From Pseudomonadales bacterium (lineage in GTDB: Bacteria; Pseudomonadota; Gammaproteobacteria; Pseudomonadales; Pseudohongiellaceae): a stretch of DNA of 55,821 nucleotides. The notes below the pieces were generated by a model. It was not told the origin of the DNA and did not search any database. It was given only the letters and a program-made list of their open reading frames with translations. The stretch is from contig JALRKV010000039.1 of the NCBI GenBank assembly GCA_023254735.1, positions 1 through 55,821 of the forward strand, read 5' to 3'. Within the stretch, counting starts at the first letter, position 1, and every line of letters begins with the position of its first letter. The position numbers and the translations under genes were made by a program. Positions 44,633 to 54,191 of this stretch are shown one piece after another.

Positions 44633-46024
44633 CTATTTCGTTGTCGCCGAAAAAAGGGGGAGAGCGGCGACCTCTTGGTCAATCGAATCGACTCTGCGTC
44701 TGTACTCGACGCTGGTGCGATCGTCATAGCTGGCCTCAAATTCACGCTGCGAAAGACCGTCCCTGCTGCCGCTGACGAGAGGAATTAGGTCTGCATCGGT
44801 GTTGATTTTTTGTACGCGGGACTGAAATTCGAGGGCAGAAGCTTCGCTCTCGACTGCCAGTTGTGCAAGCTTGATGCCTACTCGGTTAGCGGTGAGGTCT
44901 GAAAAGCTAAAGCCGGAGCGGTAGCGTGCATCAAAGGCCTCTTTACCTGTAGAGATGATTTCGGCGAGCGGCACGCCGGCTGTGGCAGCAATGGAGGCCG
45001 AGTTAATGACGTGTTGCGCGAGATCCTGGCGGCGCCTGAGCCTGATCTCTGGCGAATAGGAGGTAACGCCCGAACGGCTCGAGTGAACTAGATGCGCCGA
45101 GAGGGCGAAGAGCAGCGCGGTATTCTCTATTTGTGGGCTCGATCCGGTCTTGCTTCTCTCAGCTGCTGCGGCAGCCAAGGGTGGGAGGATTTCACTAAGT
45201 GCCACCGCGCGTCTTTCGATGGGTAGCCCCGAGAGATAGCCTCGCAGTGACGCGCCGTAAAATTCGCTAATTGCAAATACCGTCGGCGAAACCGCCACAC
45301 GCTGAAGATCCCAGCTAAGGTGATCGAGCACCTCGCGGTCTACGCTGAACTGCAGGACCGCTTGCTGCGGACTCAGCTCCAGGCTGCCGAACGCGCGAGA
45401 CAACTCATCATTAATTGCGAATAGCGTGTCCCTTTTCCCATCTGGCATTCCCGCGATTATCCGTTCTGTTATCCATTCGGCAACGGAGTAGGGAACAGGC
45501 AGGTTGCCGATCCGGAGCTGATCGATAGTCGGGTAGGCGTCGACGCCTGCGCTACGAATGGTGAAAGCGACATTAAGGTAGGGATCTATCCCGAAACCTG
45601 CCTTTGTCGAGGTAAACAGTGGTGTGCTGAGCACAACAGACAGACTGTCGGTTGCCAGCCTCACACGTCCAACGGCCTGCCGATCGGGAAGCAGCAAGGT
45701 GAAGCTTGCGTTGAGCGCGGCCTCAAGCTCTTGGGCAGTGAGAGCAATTCGTTGTCCAGAGGCGTCAGGGATTGGCTCCGCGCCGTTAGCGGCAGAGGCC
45801 TCGTCGACGCCCCCAAGCGCGTTGCTGAGTAGATTGCCAAGCGCTTGCGGCGTGTTGGAGTCTAGCTTCGGCGGGCGACTCCCGACGGCAGGCTCTAGTT
45901 GTACTGCGAGGAGTAAAACGAGTAACGCGGCGGCGATCAGGGCGATTGTTAATCGCCAACAGATCCGGGCAAGCGATGGAATCGATTGCTCGGAGTCAGC
46001 TAATTTGCTCTGCGTGCCGGACAT
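44633..46024 (-). CDS. membrane-anchored protein of unknown function
   Basis: I do not recognise the family. The 463-residue product has one N-terminal membrane helix (WRLTIALIAAALLVLLLAVQL, about residues 28-48) with a large periplasmic part. It carries a region rich in Ala/Leu/Ser and the segment LTAQELEAALN near 95, resembling the cystatin-like or 'signal-transduction' N-terminal of outer-envelope proteins only superficially. No enzyme motif is visible. It is transcribed toward the trans-sulfuration gene (83 bp gap) and diverges from hppA. Confidence 0.55.
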   Translation of the reverse strand: MSGTQSKLADSEQSIPSLARICWRLTIALIAAALLVLLLAVQLEPAVGSRPPKLDSNTPQALGNLLSNALGGVDEASAANGAEPIPDASGQRIALTAQELEAALNASFTLLLPDRQAVGRVRLATDSLSVVLSTPLFTSTKAGFGIDPYLNVAFTIRSAGVDAYPTIDQLRIGNLPVPYSVAEWITERIIAGMPDGKRDTLFAINDELSRAFGSLELSPQQAVLQFSVDREVLDHLSWDLQRVAVSPTVFAISEFYGASLRGYLSGLPIERRAVALSEILPPLAAAAAERSKTGSSPQIENTALLFALSAHLVHSSRSGVTSYSPEIRLRRRQDLAQHVINSASIAATAGVPLAEIISTGKEAFDARYRSGFSFSDLTANRVGIKLAQLAVESEASALEFQSRVQKINTDADLIPLVSGSRDGLSQREFEASYDDRTSVEYRRRVDSIDQEVAALPLFSATTK

Positions 46025-46308
46025 TGGAGGTCACTTTGTTTTAACTTCGATCGCTACATTGTCACGAGTTTCGATGGCTCTGTCACCTGCTCGCTCAAAA
46101 TGGCCTCTTGATTGACCTCAAAAGCGCCGCGCAGAATGCTCAACTTGTTGACTTCATTGACGAAGGATCTTCCTATTTGCGCGTTCCGGCCCAAGTCTTG
46201 CGTGCGCTGCAGGGGAGATATCAGGGCCTCTCTGACTTTGATTAGGGGGGTTCCTGTGCTACAGTCCGCGCCTTTAAATAAACAGTCCTTGTAGGGGGAT
46301 ACTTTTCG

Positions 46309-48438
46309 ATGGCGAGTACAACAATTCTAATGACGGTGGCACTGTCGCTACTGGGCTTGGCGATTGCTTTGTTCTATATGAAGAAAGTGAACGACATCCC
46401 GGTAGATATGGGCCTCGAGGCGGATCAATCTGAGCGTCTCAGGTTTATACACACAGCGATTGCCGACGGCGCAATGGCGTTCCTAAAGCAAGAATACAAG
46501 TTTATGACAATCTTTATGATTGGCTTTGGTATTCTGATTTTCCTCGCTATCGACGATCAGCACACTCCTCAGTATAACGAAGGGCTCTACACGGCTCTAG
46601 CCTTCCTCTTCGGCGGACTCATTTCCGTAGCTTCAGGTTACATCGGCATGAAAGTGGCGACTGCGGGCAATGCGCGTACTACGGTGTCTGCTAAGCAAAG
46701 CATTTCAAAGGCTTACGATGTGGCGATTAACTCAGGTGCAGTCATGGGCTTCGCGCTCGTGGGTCTTGCGACACTGGGTCTGGTTGTTGTCTACGTCGTT
46801 ATGTCCTCACTCATGTCCGAACTTGGCCCTGAGAACAACCACATCCTGATGGAAGTGATTGCAGGCTTCGGACTCGGCGGCTCGACTATCGCGCTTTTTG
46901 CCCGCGTTGGCGGCGGCATTTTCACCAAGGCGGCTGATGTTGGCGCTGACTTGGTGGGTAAAGTTGAGCAGGGCATTCCTGAAGATGATCCCCGCAACCC
47001 TGCGGTTATCGCCGATAACGTGGGCGACAACGTGGGCGACGTAGCGGGAATGGGCGCTGACCTTTTCGGTTCTTGTGCAGAGAGCACGTGTGCTGCGATG
47101 GTGATTAGTGCGGCGGCATTTGCGACAAACACCGACGCGCTGCTCTATCCGATTCTTATCTCGGCGGTCGGCATCCCCGTCAGCTTGCTGACAAAGCTCC
47201 TTGTCTCCGTTAAAAAAGAAGACGACGTAGCACCTGCGCTCATGAAGCTACTCATCATTTCAAGCGCCTTGATGGCGGTGGTGATGTATTTCGTCACTCT
47301 CGCGATGATTCCTGCCGATTTCGTGATTGGTGAGAACACGTACAGCAGCACTGGCGTCTATTTCTGCTTCCTGTCCGGCCTTGTGTCCGGCCTCGCGGTT
47401 GGCCTATTGACCGGTTACTATACCTCTGAGAAGTACGCGCCGGTTCAAGAAGTGGCGAAGTCTTGCGAAACAGGCGTAGCGACAAACATCATTTACGGTC
47501 TCGCACTCGGCTACAAGAGTACAGTGTTACCGTATGTCTGCATCGCGATCAGCATCTTCATCTCTTGGGAGCTTGCTGGTATGTACGGCGTGGCCATTGC
47601 GTCACTCGGCATGCTGGGTACACTCGTTATCGCCTTGATGATCGACGCCTACGGTCCAGTGGCTGACAATGCCGGCGGCATCGCCGAGATGGTAGGTCTG
47701 GAGTCAGAAGTTCGTCGTCGCACTGACGTGCTCGACTCGGCGGGCAACACGACAGCGGCAATCGGTAAAGGGTTTGCTATCGGTGCGGCGATTCTCACGT
47801 CACTCGCGCTCTTCGCAGCCTTCATCACGATTTCTGAGAAGCTGAGTGGCGAAGCCTTCACGATGAGCTTGCTCAATCCGCTCGTCTTCACAAGCGTCTT
47901 CATCGGTGCGGTTCTGCCTTTCTTGTTCACCGCTATGACGATGAAATCAGTGGGTAAAGCAGCCTTCGCGATGATCGAAGAAGTGCGTCATCAGTTCCGC
48001 ACGATTCCGGGCATCATGGAAGGCACTGGCAAGCCAGATTACGCAAAGTGTGTTGCTATATCCACGCAAGCGGCGCTAAAAGAAATGATTGCACCAGGCG
48101 TGCTGATCATGGGTACGCCGCTCGTTGTTGGCTACCTATTTGGTGTTGAGGCAGTTGCGGGCGTTCTTGCAGGCTCCCTCGTCTGCGGCGGTGTTCTGGC
48201 GATTTCTGCGTCAAACAGCGGCGGCGCATGGGATAATGCCAAGAAGTATATCGAAGCGGGCAACCTCGGCGGCAAGGGCTCGGAGGAGCACAAAGCGGCG
48301 GTTGTTGGCGACACAGTGGGCGACCCTCTAAAAGATACATCAGGTCCTTCACTGAACATTCTGATCAAACTGTCTGCGATCTTGAGCGTTGTTTTCGCCC
48401 CGTTCTTTGTCCAGTACGGCGGTATCCTGCTAGGTTAA
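46309..48438 (+). CDS. hppA: membrane-bound pyrophosphatase, K+-dependent type
   Basis: This 709-residue integral membrane protein hydrolyses pyrophosphate and pumps protons (or sodium). It has about sixteen helices and the substrate motifs [11 protein letters not shown] near residue 206, [18 protein letters not shown], and the C-terminal [15 protein letters not shown]. The motif [10 protein letters not shown] carries Ala where K+-independent enzymes have Lys, so it should need K+. Ion specificity is not settled by eye. AGGGGGA lies upstream of the ATG. It is a single-gene unit closed by a strong terminator. Its pyrophosphate supply may come partly from ppdK or acs reactions. Confidence 0.96.
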   Translation: MASTTILMTVALSLLGLAIALFYMKKVNDIPVDMGLEADQSERLRFIHTAIADGAMAFLKQEYKFMTIFMIGFGILIFLAIDDQHTPQYNEGLYTALAFLFGGLISVASGYIGMKVATAGNARTTVSAKQSISKAYDVAINSGAVMGFALVGLATLGLVVVYVVMSSLMSELGPENNHILMEVIAGFGLGGSTIALFARVGGGIFTKAADVGADLVGKVEQGIPEDDPRNPAVIADNVGDNVGDVAGMGADLFGSCAESTCAAMVISAAAFATNTDALLYPILISAVGIPVSLLTKLLVSVKKEDDVAPALMKLLIISSALMAVVMYFVTLAMIPADFVIGENTYSSTGVYFCFLSGLVSGLAVGLLTGYYTSEKYAPVQEVAKSCETGVATNIIYGLALGYKSTVLPYVCIAISIFISWELAGMYGVAIASLGMLGTLVIALMIDAYGPVADNAGGIAEMVGLESEVRRRTDVLDSAGNTTAAIGKGFAIGAAILTSLALFAAFITISEKLSGEAFTMSLLNPLVFTSVFIGAVLPFLFTAMTMKSVGKAAFAMIEEVRHQFRTIPGIMEGTGKPDYAKCVAISTQAALKEMIAPGVLIMGTPLVVGYLFGVEAVAGVLAGSLVCGGVLAISASNSGGAWDNAKKYIEAGNLGGKGSEEHKAAVVGDTVGDPLKDTSGPSLNILIKLSAILSVVFAPFFVQYGGILLG

Positions 48439-48492
48439 GCTTAGTCGGTTAAGCTTAGGGTAGAGCACTCTTCCCTGGGCACATAGACACAT

Positions 48493-48534
48493 AAAAAGGA
48501 GGCACTGATTAGTTTCAGCTGCCTCCTTTTTTTT
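48493..48534 (+). terminator. intrinsic terminator after hppA
   Basis: AAAAGGAGGCA and TGCCTCCTTTT form a perfect stem (48494-48504 with 48520-48530), followed by an extended T-run on the plus strand. It lies 55 bp after the hppA stop codon. Confidence 0.9.
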
Positions 48535-48647
48535 CTCACTTCTATTCGTGTGCTTTTATTCTCGTGATTCATACTCGCTCTCAATCGCTTCATGCCTGCA
48601 GCGGATCGCGACCCTAGCCTCCGGCCGTCGATGCTATTGAGGACGTA

Positions 48648-49340
48648 TTAGTTGCTGCGGCTCTCGAAATGATAGAGCACCCAGCCGTCGAATTCGGTGT
48701 TTTTCTCTTGCTCTGCATCGCTCACCTCTGCGCTTTCTGGTGCATTGTCTGCGCTGCGCCAGGTCAGTCGCGCCGATCGCACACACTGATAGATGCGAAA
48801 TGAATTGGTGTTTTCGATGATGAGATTACGCACCGAAGGATTGAGCGTGTAATTGGATATCTCTACCAGTTTCCAGCCCTCTGCCATTGTCCGCGCGACG
48901 CAGTCATCACCTGTGAGCAAGTCTACAAGCGGCAAATTGGTCTCCGCATAACGTTCTGCGCGGAGGCGGAGACTCAGATTGAGTTCGGTTTGTTCGTTCT
49001 CAGCGGGCAGGTCGATAAAACTAATTTTCTCGAGGGTGATAGCCTGCTGTGTAAGATTCTGGGCTACGAGTCGCAGGCCATCATCGGTATTTTCCCCCCA
49101 CGCGGCTGAGAACAAGGCGAATTTGATCGGACTTTCGGGAGAGAACCCGTCCTCCGCGCTAGCGCCCTGGGCGAAGAGGCTTGGGGCTGCCAGTATTGCC
49201 AGCGCTGCCACAATCGGTCCGGCTTGCTGCCCCAGGGTGCTCGCCCATCCTAGAGCGCCGTGTTTTCCGCAGCAGGTCGCATTGCTCGTCAAGCTATGCC
49301 GAGTAATGAATTGAGGAGGTCGTAGGTTAGTTTTTGTCAT
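48648..49340 (-). CDS. exported protein of unknown function
   Basis: The 230-residue frame encodes a polar N-terminal stretch, then a hydrophobic segment (IVAALAILAAPSLFA) ending at AQGASAEDG, which looks like a signal peptide. The true start may therefore lie downstream of the ATG at 49340, though no clear alternative was seen. The mature part has a regular beta-rich look (KFALFSAAWG, LRLVAQNLTQ, ITLEKISFID) and three cysteines that may pair. No family recognised. It diverges from mrp. Confidence 0.5.
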   Translation of the reverse strand: MTKTNLRPPQFITRHSLTSNATCCGKHGALGWASTLGQQAGPIVAALAILAAPSLFAQGASAEDGFSPESPIKFALFSAAWGENTDDGLRLVAQNLTQQAITLEKISFIDLPAENEQTELNLSLRLRAERYAETNLPLVDLLTGDDCVARTMAEGWKLVEISNYTLNPSVRNLIIENTNSFRIYQCVRSARLTWRSADNAPESAEVSDAEQEKNTEFDGWVLYHFESRSN

Positions 49341-49393
49341 GTTCTCGATTCTAGGGCGTGGTCGCTTCTATGTCAGCCATTTTTCAAATAGCT

Positions 49394-49409
49394 CGCGCAT
49401 TAATGCGCG
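49394..49409. promoter_or_regulatory. 16-bp perfect palindrome in the mrp divergent region
   Basis: CGCGCATTAATGCGCG is a perfect palindrome midway between the start of the exported-protein gene and mrp. It could be an operator, but no known regulator site was recognised. Confidence 0.35.
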
Positions 49410-49463
49410 CGATCGGGACAAATTTGCTAAGCTTTCAGCCCTGCGAATTCAAGCACATTAATC

Positions 49464-50297
49464 ATGGGGCAGAGCGTGAAGAAACTGGAAAACATAAAGC
49501 ATATTGTCTGTGTTGCATCGGGAAAAGGGGGGGTGGGTAAATCGACGACTGCTGCTAACCTGGCTCTTGCGCTCAGCGCGCAGGGATTTGCTGTCGGCTT
49601 GCTCGATGCCGATATTTACGGCCCGAGTTTACCGGTAGTCATGGGCATCGCCGCGGGCACGCGTCCCGAAATTAGGGACAAGCGTCTTATGGTTCCGCTG
49701 CGTGCGCATGGTATCGAGTGTAATTCGATGGGGTTTTTGGTCGACGAGCGCACAGCAATGGTTTGGCGCGCCCCGATGGTCGTGTCCGCGTTTACTCAAA
49801 TTCTCACTGATACCGCGTGGTCGGCTCTCGATTATTTGATTATTGATATGCCACCGGGCACTGGAGACATTCAGCTGAGCCTCGCTCAGACGGTCGCTGT
49901 GCGTGGTGCGGTTATCGTAACAACGCCTCAGGACATTGCCCTCTCGGATGCCCGCAAAGGCATAGAAATGTTTAAGAAAGTAGGGGTGCCGGTGCTCGGG
50001 GTTGTCGAAAATATGAGTGTGCACACCTGTAGCAACTGTGGTCATGCCGAGGCGATTTTCGGAAGCGGCGGTGGCGAAAGACTGGCGCAGGACTATGGCG
50101 TCGATGTGATCGGACGCTTGCCCCTCGATATAAACATTCGCGAACAGACCGATCTTGGAGTTCCTGTGGTAGCATCCTCTCAGTATCCTAATCTGCAAGA
50201 GGCCTATGCCGAACTTGCCCGAGGCGTTCATGCGCAGGCGCTCGCTCACGAGGCTCACGCGAACGCCGCGCCGACGATTTCAGTTGCGGATGACTAG
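49464..50297 (+). CDS. mrp: Mrp/ApbC-type Fe-S cluster carrier ATPase
   Basis: The 277-residue product is a deviant P-loop ATPase that carries Fe-S clusters. It has SGKGGVGKSTTAANLA at about residues 19-34, the switch region DADIYGPS, LIIDMPPGTGD and the C-terminal CSNCG motif (cluster-binding CxxC near 190). The N-terminal DUF59 domain of longer Mrp proteins is missing. The start is a plain ATG with a weak ribosome site; GTG at 49476 is an alternative. The symporter gene 62 bp downstream is on the same strand and may be transcribed with it. Confidence 0.93.
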   Translation: MGQSVKKLENIKHIVCVASGKGGVGKSTTAANLALALSAQGFAVGLLDADIYGPSLPVVMGIAAGTRPEIRDKRLMVPLRAHGIECNSMGFLVDERTAMVWRAPMVVSAFTQILTDTAWSALDYLIIDMPPGTGDIQLSLAQTVAVRGAVIVTTPQDIALSDARKGIEMFKKVGVPVLGVVENMSVHTCSNCGHAEAIFGSGGGERLAQDYGVDVIGRLPLDINIREQTDLGVPVVASSQYPNLQEAYAELARGVHAQALAHEAHANAAPTISVADD

Positions 50298-50336
50298 TCG
50301 GCGTAAGGATTGATAGATCGCCATCGCGCGCGTTTC

Positions 50337-50352
50337 AAAAATAAAAAAGAGG
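50337..50352 (+). promoter_or_regulatory. A-rich Hfq/Crc-type motif at the symporter ribosome site
   Basis: AAAAATAA (an AAnAAnAA match, 50337-50344) runs through six more A residues into the Shine-Dalgarno AGAGGA, eight bases before GTG at 50360. Hfq and Crc repress mRNAs in Pseudomonas by binding such sites at the ribosome site. Poly-A tracts can arise by chance, and no conserved CAs are present, so this is a moderate match. Confidence 0.4.
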
Positions 50353-50359
50353 AAAATCA

Positions 50360-52030
50360 GTGGACGCAGTAAACGACCTACTCATTCTTATCGATAGCTA
50401 TCTCGGCAGCGCCGTATGGTTCCCTTTCTTACTTCTCTCGGTAGGCATTTTCTTCACGCTCTACCTAGGTTTTCCTCAGATTCGCTATTTTAAGCATGCG
50501 ATTGGAATAACGACTGGCCGCTTCGACAAAGATGGCGCAAAAGGCGATACCTCGCATTTTCAAGCGCTCGCAACAGCGCTGTCGGGTACGGTTGGTACCG
50601 GGAATATTGGCGGCGTCGCGCTCGCGCTGCACCTTGGTGGGCCTGCCGCACTTTTCTGGATGTGGGTCACTGCCTTTTTCGGTATGACGAGTAAATTCGT
50701 CGAGGTAACACTCTCCCATAAATACCGCGAGCAGACAGCCGACGGTACGATGGCCGGTGGTCCCATGTATTACATGGAGAAGGGTATGAATGCCAAATGG
50801 TTGGCAGTCATCTTTGCCATGGCGACCGTACTCAGTTCTTTTGGTACCGGCAGCTTACCGCAAATTAACAGCATAGCGGCGGGTCTGCAGAGCACGTTTA
50901 ATATTGAGCCTATAGTAACGGGTTCGGTGCTCGCGGTGTTACTTGCACTCGTGATTATCGGCGGAATCAAACGTATTGCGGCAGTGGCGGCGGCGATCGT
51001 GCCGACGATGGCGATGATTTACCTAGTCGGTGCCTTCGCAGTAATTCTGCCTAATCTTGGCAATATCGGTCCCTCTTTCGTTGCGATTTTCAGCGACGCG
51101 TTTACTGGCTCTGCCGCGACGGGTGGCTTTCTCGGCGCGACCTTTGCTTATGTATTCGATCGCGGCGTAAACCGTGGTCTCTACTCCAATGAGGCGGGGC
51201 AGGGCTCAGCGCCTATCGCACACGCCTCTGCACGCACAGACGAGCCTGCAGACGAGGGTATGGTGTCGATTTTGGAGCCATTTATCGACACGATCGTGAT
51301 CTGCACAATAACCGGATTGGTCATCTTGTCCTCGGGCGCATGGAAGGAAAAATTCGACAACGAATTCCAGCGTGCAGACATGCGCTTCGTTGCCGGTGCC
51401 TACAGTGAGCAAGAACCCGAAGATGTCGCGCAGATGTTTGCGCTTCTCAACGGCGATGAAACGACAGCGAGCCTCTACTCCGGTGAACTAATCATTAGTG
51501 ACGGTCGCGCGTTGAACTCGCAGGACTTCACCTTGATGGCTTCGCGTTCTTTCGCTGAAGAGATTGTATTTGCGCGTGACGACGTGCCGCTCAGCGGTAC
51601 CCTTCGCGTGACAGAGGGGCGACTTGATGACGCCGATGTTGAGGTCTCGGGGATGTCATTGATTCACTCGGTGCCACTCACGACGATCGCGTTCACACGT
51701 GGTTATTTCGGTGATTATGGGCAGTATGTAGTCTCGATAGGGCTTATGCTCTTCGCATTCTCGACCGCTATCGCCTGGTCTTACTACGGTGACCGTGCGA
51801 TGACGTATTTGCTCGGCCCTAAGTCTGTGATGCCCTATCGCATAGTCTATGTGGCTGGATTCTTTTACGCAGCGTACGCCGATACAACGATTATCTGGAA
51901 TCTCGCGCTTATCACGATAGTTCTAATGACGGTGCCAAATCTATTTGGGCTATTGTTTATGCACAAAGAGATGAAGCAAACCGTCACCGACTACTGGGAA
52001 AAAACAGAGCACGGTAAGCACAAAGCTTAA
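50360..52030 (+). CDS. alanine/glycine:cation symporter (AGCS family) with a large insert
   Basis: The 556-residue product has the AGCS core: [16 protein letters not shown] near 78, the signature [15 protein letters not shown] near 280, and the C-terminal helices [15 protein letters not shown]. It uses Na+ or H+ to import alanine or glycine. Family members are usually about 450-490 residues. Here a polar insert of roughly 115 residues (about 328-445, including [16 protein letters not shown]) separates two membrane helices. GTG is the start, with AGAGGA upstream. An A-rich AAnAAnAA motif covers this site. Confidence 0.9.
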   Translation: MDAVNDLLILIDSYLGSAVWFPFLLLSVGIFFTLYLGFPQIRYFKHAIGITTGRFDKDGAKGDTSHFQALATALSGTVGTGNIGGVALALHLGGPAALFWMWVTAFFGMTSKFVEVTLSHKYREQTADGTMAGGPMYYMEKGMNAKWLAVIFAMATVLSSFGTGSLPQINSIAAGLQSTFNIEPIVTGSVLAVLLALVIIGGIKRIAAVAAAIVPTMAMIYLVGAFAVILPNLGNIGPSFVAIFSDAFTGSAATGGFLGATFAYVFDRGVNRGLYSNEAGQGSAPIAHASARTDEPADEGMVSILEPFIDTIVICTITGLVILSSGAWKEKFDNEFQRADMRFVAGAYSEQEPEDVAQMFALLNGDETTASLYSGELIISDGRALNSQDFTLMASRSFAEEIVFARDDVPLSGTLRVTEGRLDDADVEVSGMSLIHSVPLTTIAFTRGYFGDYGQYVVSIGLMLFAFSTAIAWSYYGDRAMTYLLGPKSVMPYRIVYVAGFFYAAYADTTIIWNLALITIVLMTVPNLFGLLFMHKEMKQTVTDYWEKTEHGKHKA

Positions 52031-52034
52031 TGCT

Positions 52035-53711
52035 TTACTCGCCCGGCAGGCGAATGCGCTCGACGATTTCCGTCACCTCGACCGGAGGTGACGGAGTAAG
52101 ACGAGCAACGGCGATGGCAACACACGCGTTTATAAGCGTCCCCAATGTGCCAATGCCTTCGGGTGATATGCCAAACAGCCAATTCTCTGCGTTATCAATC
52201 GAAGGATTCAAAAAGCGGAAATAAACGATGTAGGCGGCAGTAAAGCCAAAGCCTGCGATCATGCCCGCAATCGCGCCCTCCTTATTCATTCGTTTCCAAA
52301 AAATGCCCAACACGATGGCAGGAAAGAACGAAGCGGCGGCAAGGCCGAAGGCAAAGGCGACGACTTGCGCGACATACGCCGGAGGATACATGCCGAAATA
52401 GCCGGCAACGATCACCGCAATAAATATTGCGAGCCGCGCGTAGAGTAACTCTTTCTTATCGCTGATATCGGGCATGAAGCTTCGCTTCATCATGTCGTGT
52501 GCGACAGAGGTCGAGATAACGAGTAACAAGCCTGCAGCCGTCGATAGTGCGGCGGCAAGCGCGCCCGCCACCACGAGGGCAATAACCCAATCCGGCAAGT
52601 CTGCTATTTCGGGATTAGCGAGCACCATAATATCGCGGTTTACATCAAGTTCGTTGACCGTCGGATCGCCAACGTATTGAATTCGACCGTCACCGTTTTT
52701 GTCGTCGAAGGTGATGAGTTTAGTTGTCTCCCATTTCTTAAACCACTCAGGCATCGCCGTATATTCGGCGTTGCTTACCGTATTGATTAAGTTGGTTTTT
52801 GCGAACGCGGCAACCGCTGGGGCTGTGGTGTAGAGAATGGCGATAAAAATAAGCGCATAGCCAGCTGAACGACGCGCGTCACGAACATTCGGAACCGTAA
52901 AAAAGCGGATGATTACATGGGGCAGACCTGCAGTACCAAACATGAGTGCGGCGGTGATAAAAAAGACATCTTGAGTGCTGCGCTGCCCTTCGGTGTAAGT
53001 CGCGAATCCAAGGGCTTCGCTCATTCCATCTAAGCGATCGAGAAGATAACCCCCGCCATAGGCTTCGGTAAGCTCTGCACCAAAACCAATCTGAGGGATC
53101 GGTTGGCCGGTCATCATTAGCGAGATAAATACTGCAGGCACAGTGAAGGCGAAAATAAGCACGCAGTACTGGGCAACCTGAGTGTAGGTTATGCCCTTCA
53201 TGCCGCCGAGTACTGCATAGAAGAAGACTATCGCCATGCCAATAAGCACGCCGGTTTCTATTCTAACCTCTAGAAAGCGCGAGAAGACGATGCCGGCGCC
53301 CTGCATTTGACCGCAAACATACACAAACGAAATAACAACAGCGCAAAAGACAGCGATCAATCGTGCAGACTGAGAGTAGTAGCGGTCGCCGATAAAATCG
53401 GGAACGGTAAATTTGCCAAATTTACGTAGATAAGGAGCCAGCAATAGCGCGAGCAAAACGTAGCCCCCGGTCCAGCCCATTAGGTAGAAAGTGCCATCGC
53501 GTCCGAGGAAAGAAATGAGTCCCGCCATCGAGATAAACGAGGCGGCGGACATCCAATCTGCGGCAGTTGCCATGCCATTTGCCAGAGGTGGGACGCCTCC
53601 GCCCGCAACGTAGAATTCTTTCGTGGATGAAGCGCGTGACCAAATCGCTATGCCAATATAAAGGCTGAAGGACAGGAAAACGAAGAGGTAAGTCCAAATT
53701 TGAACGTTCAT
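52035..53711 (-). CDS. sodium:solute symporter, VC_2705-type large subunit
   Basis: The 558-residue product has thirteen or so helices and the SSS family look: FYVAGGGVPPLANGMATAADWMSAASF near 33, the GGMKGITYTQVAQY region near 175 and AALSTAAGLLLVISTSVAHDMM near 400. It resembles the acetate permease-like VC_2705 family, which pairs with a small DUF4212 subunit. That partner gene ends with an ATGA overlap just upstream (53708-53711). The substrate is probably a short organic acid, but this is inference. It converges on the alanine symporter gene. Confidence 0.88.
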   Translation of the reverse strand: MNVQIWTYLFVFLSFSLYIGIAIWSRASSTKEFYVAGGGVPPLANGMATAADWMSAASFISMAGLISFLGRDGTFYLMGWTGGYVLLALLLAPYLRKFGKFTVPDFIGDRYYSQSARLIAVFCAVVISFVYVCGQMQGAGIVFSRFLEVRIETGVLIGMAIVFFYAVLGGMKGITYTQVAQYCVLIFAFTVPAVFISLMMTGQPIPQIGFGAELTEAYGGGYLLDRLDGMSEALGFATYTEGQRSTQDVFFITAALMFGTAGLPHVIIRFFTVPNVRDARRSAGYALIFIAILYTTAPAVAAFAKTNLINTVSNAEYTAMPEWFKKWETTKLITFDDKNGDGRIQYVGDPTVNELDVNRDIMVLANPEIADLPDWVIALVVAGALAAALSTAAGLLLVISTSVAHDMMKRSFMPDISDKKELLYARLAIFIAVIVAGYFGMYPPAYVAQVVAFAFGLAAASFFPAIVLGIFWKRMNKEGAIAGMIAGFGFTAAYIVYFRFLNPSIDNAENWLFGISPEGIGTLGTLINACVAIAVARLTPSPPVEVTEIVERIRLPGE

Positions 53712-54019
53712 TGGTTCACCTCTTTCTGGGTTTGTGCAGAGTTTGATTGCGCGGTTATTTCATCAGCGTTATCACTTGCATATTGCGCGTCGAGTTTATC
53801 CATTAGTCGAATGTAGACGAGGATCAATGCAACGAAAACGAGGATGGAGCCCTGCTGCGCCATCCAGAAGCCGAGTTTGAATCCGGCGAATCTAATCGAA
53901 TCGAGTGCATCGACGAAGAGGATGCCTGCGCCAAAGGAGGCAATGAACCAAACAAAGAGAAGTGAAGCGACTATTTTGAGATTGGACTTCCAATAGGAGT
54001 TAGCGCTATTGCTAGACAT
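53708..54019 (-). CDS. DUF4212 small subunit of the sodium:solute symporter
   Basis: The 103-residue product has two membrane helices (LLFVWFIASFGAGILFV and GSILVFVALILVYIRLMD) and the FGAGILF and GFWMAQQGS segments of the DUF4212 family. It precedes and overlaps the large symporter subunit by 4 bp, as typical of this pair. ATG at 54019 has AGAGGA five bases upstream. The ribosome site is overlapped by an AAUAAUAACAA motif that resembles Hfq/Crc target sites. Confidence 0.88.
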   Translation of the reverse strand: MSSNSANSYWKSNLKIVASLLFVWFIASFGAGILFVDALDSIRFAGFKLGFWMAQQGSILVFVALILVYIRLMDKLDAQYASDNADEITAQSNSAQTQKEVNQ

Positions 54020-54024
54020 GATTA

Positions 54025-54040
54025 TCCTCTTGTTATTATT
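54025..54040 (-). promoter_or_regulatory. Hfq/Crc-type CA motif at the DUF4212 ribosome site
   Basis: The minus strand reads AATAATAACAA (54040-54030) running directly into AGAGGA (54030-54025), the Shine-Dalgarno of the DUF4212-symporter operon. It contains two overlapping AAYAAYAA matches. In Pseudomonas Hfq with Crc blocks translation of carbon-uptake genes through such sites and CrcZ relieves this. The match is seen; the regulation is inferred. Confidence 0.6.
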
Positions 54041-54191
54041 TTTGAAGTAGAGCCTTTCTAGTGGAGACTTCTGCGCTCGATAGTAGCACCGTTGCTCGGA
54101 ATAGGTATAGATGGAGTCCTAGCGCAGTTGTCTCGTGAGAAGAAGCTGCGCCAGTTAGGGCGAAAGGGAGGCTGCGAGCCTCGCAAGAGTG

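Noticed and set aside
49629..50258. Long open frame opposite mrp on the minus strand
   Set aside because: It lies wholly within the mrp gene, whose motifs are complete, and its product matches no recognisable pattern.
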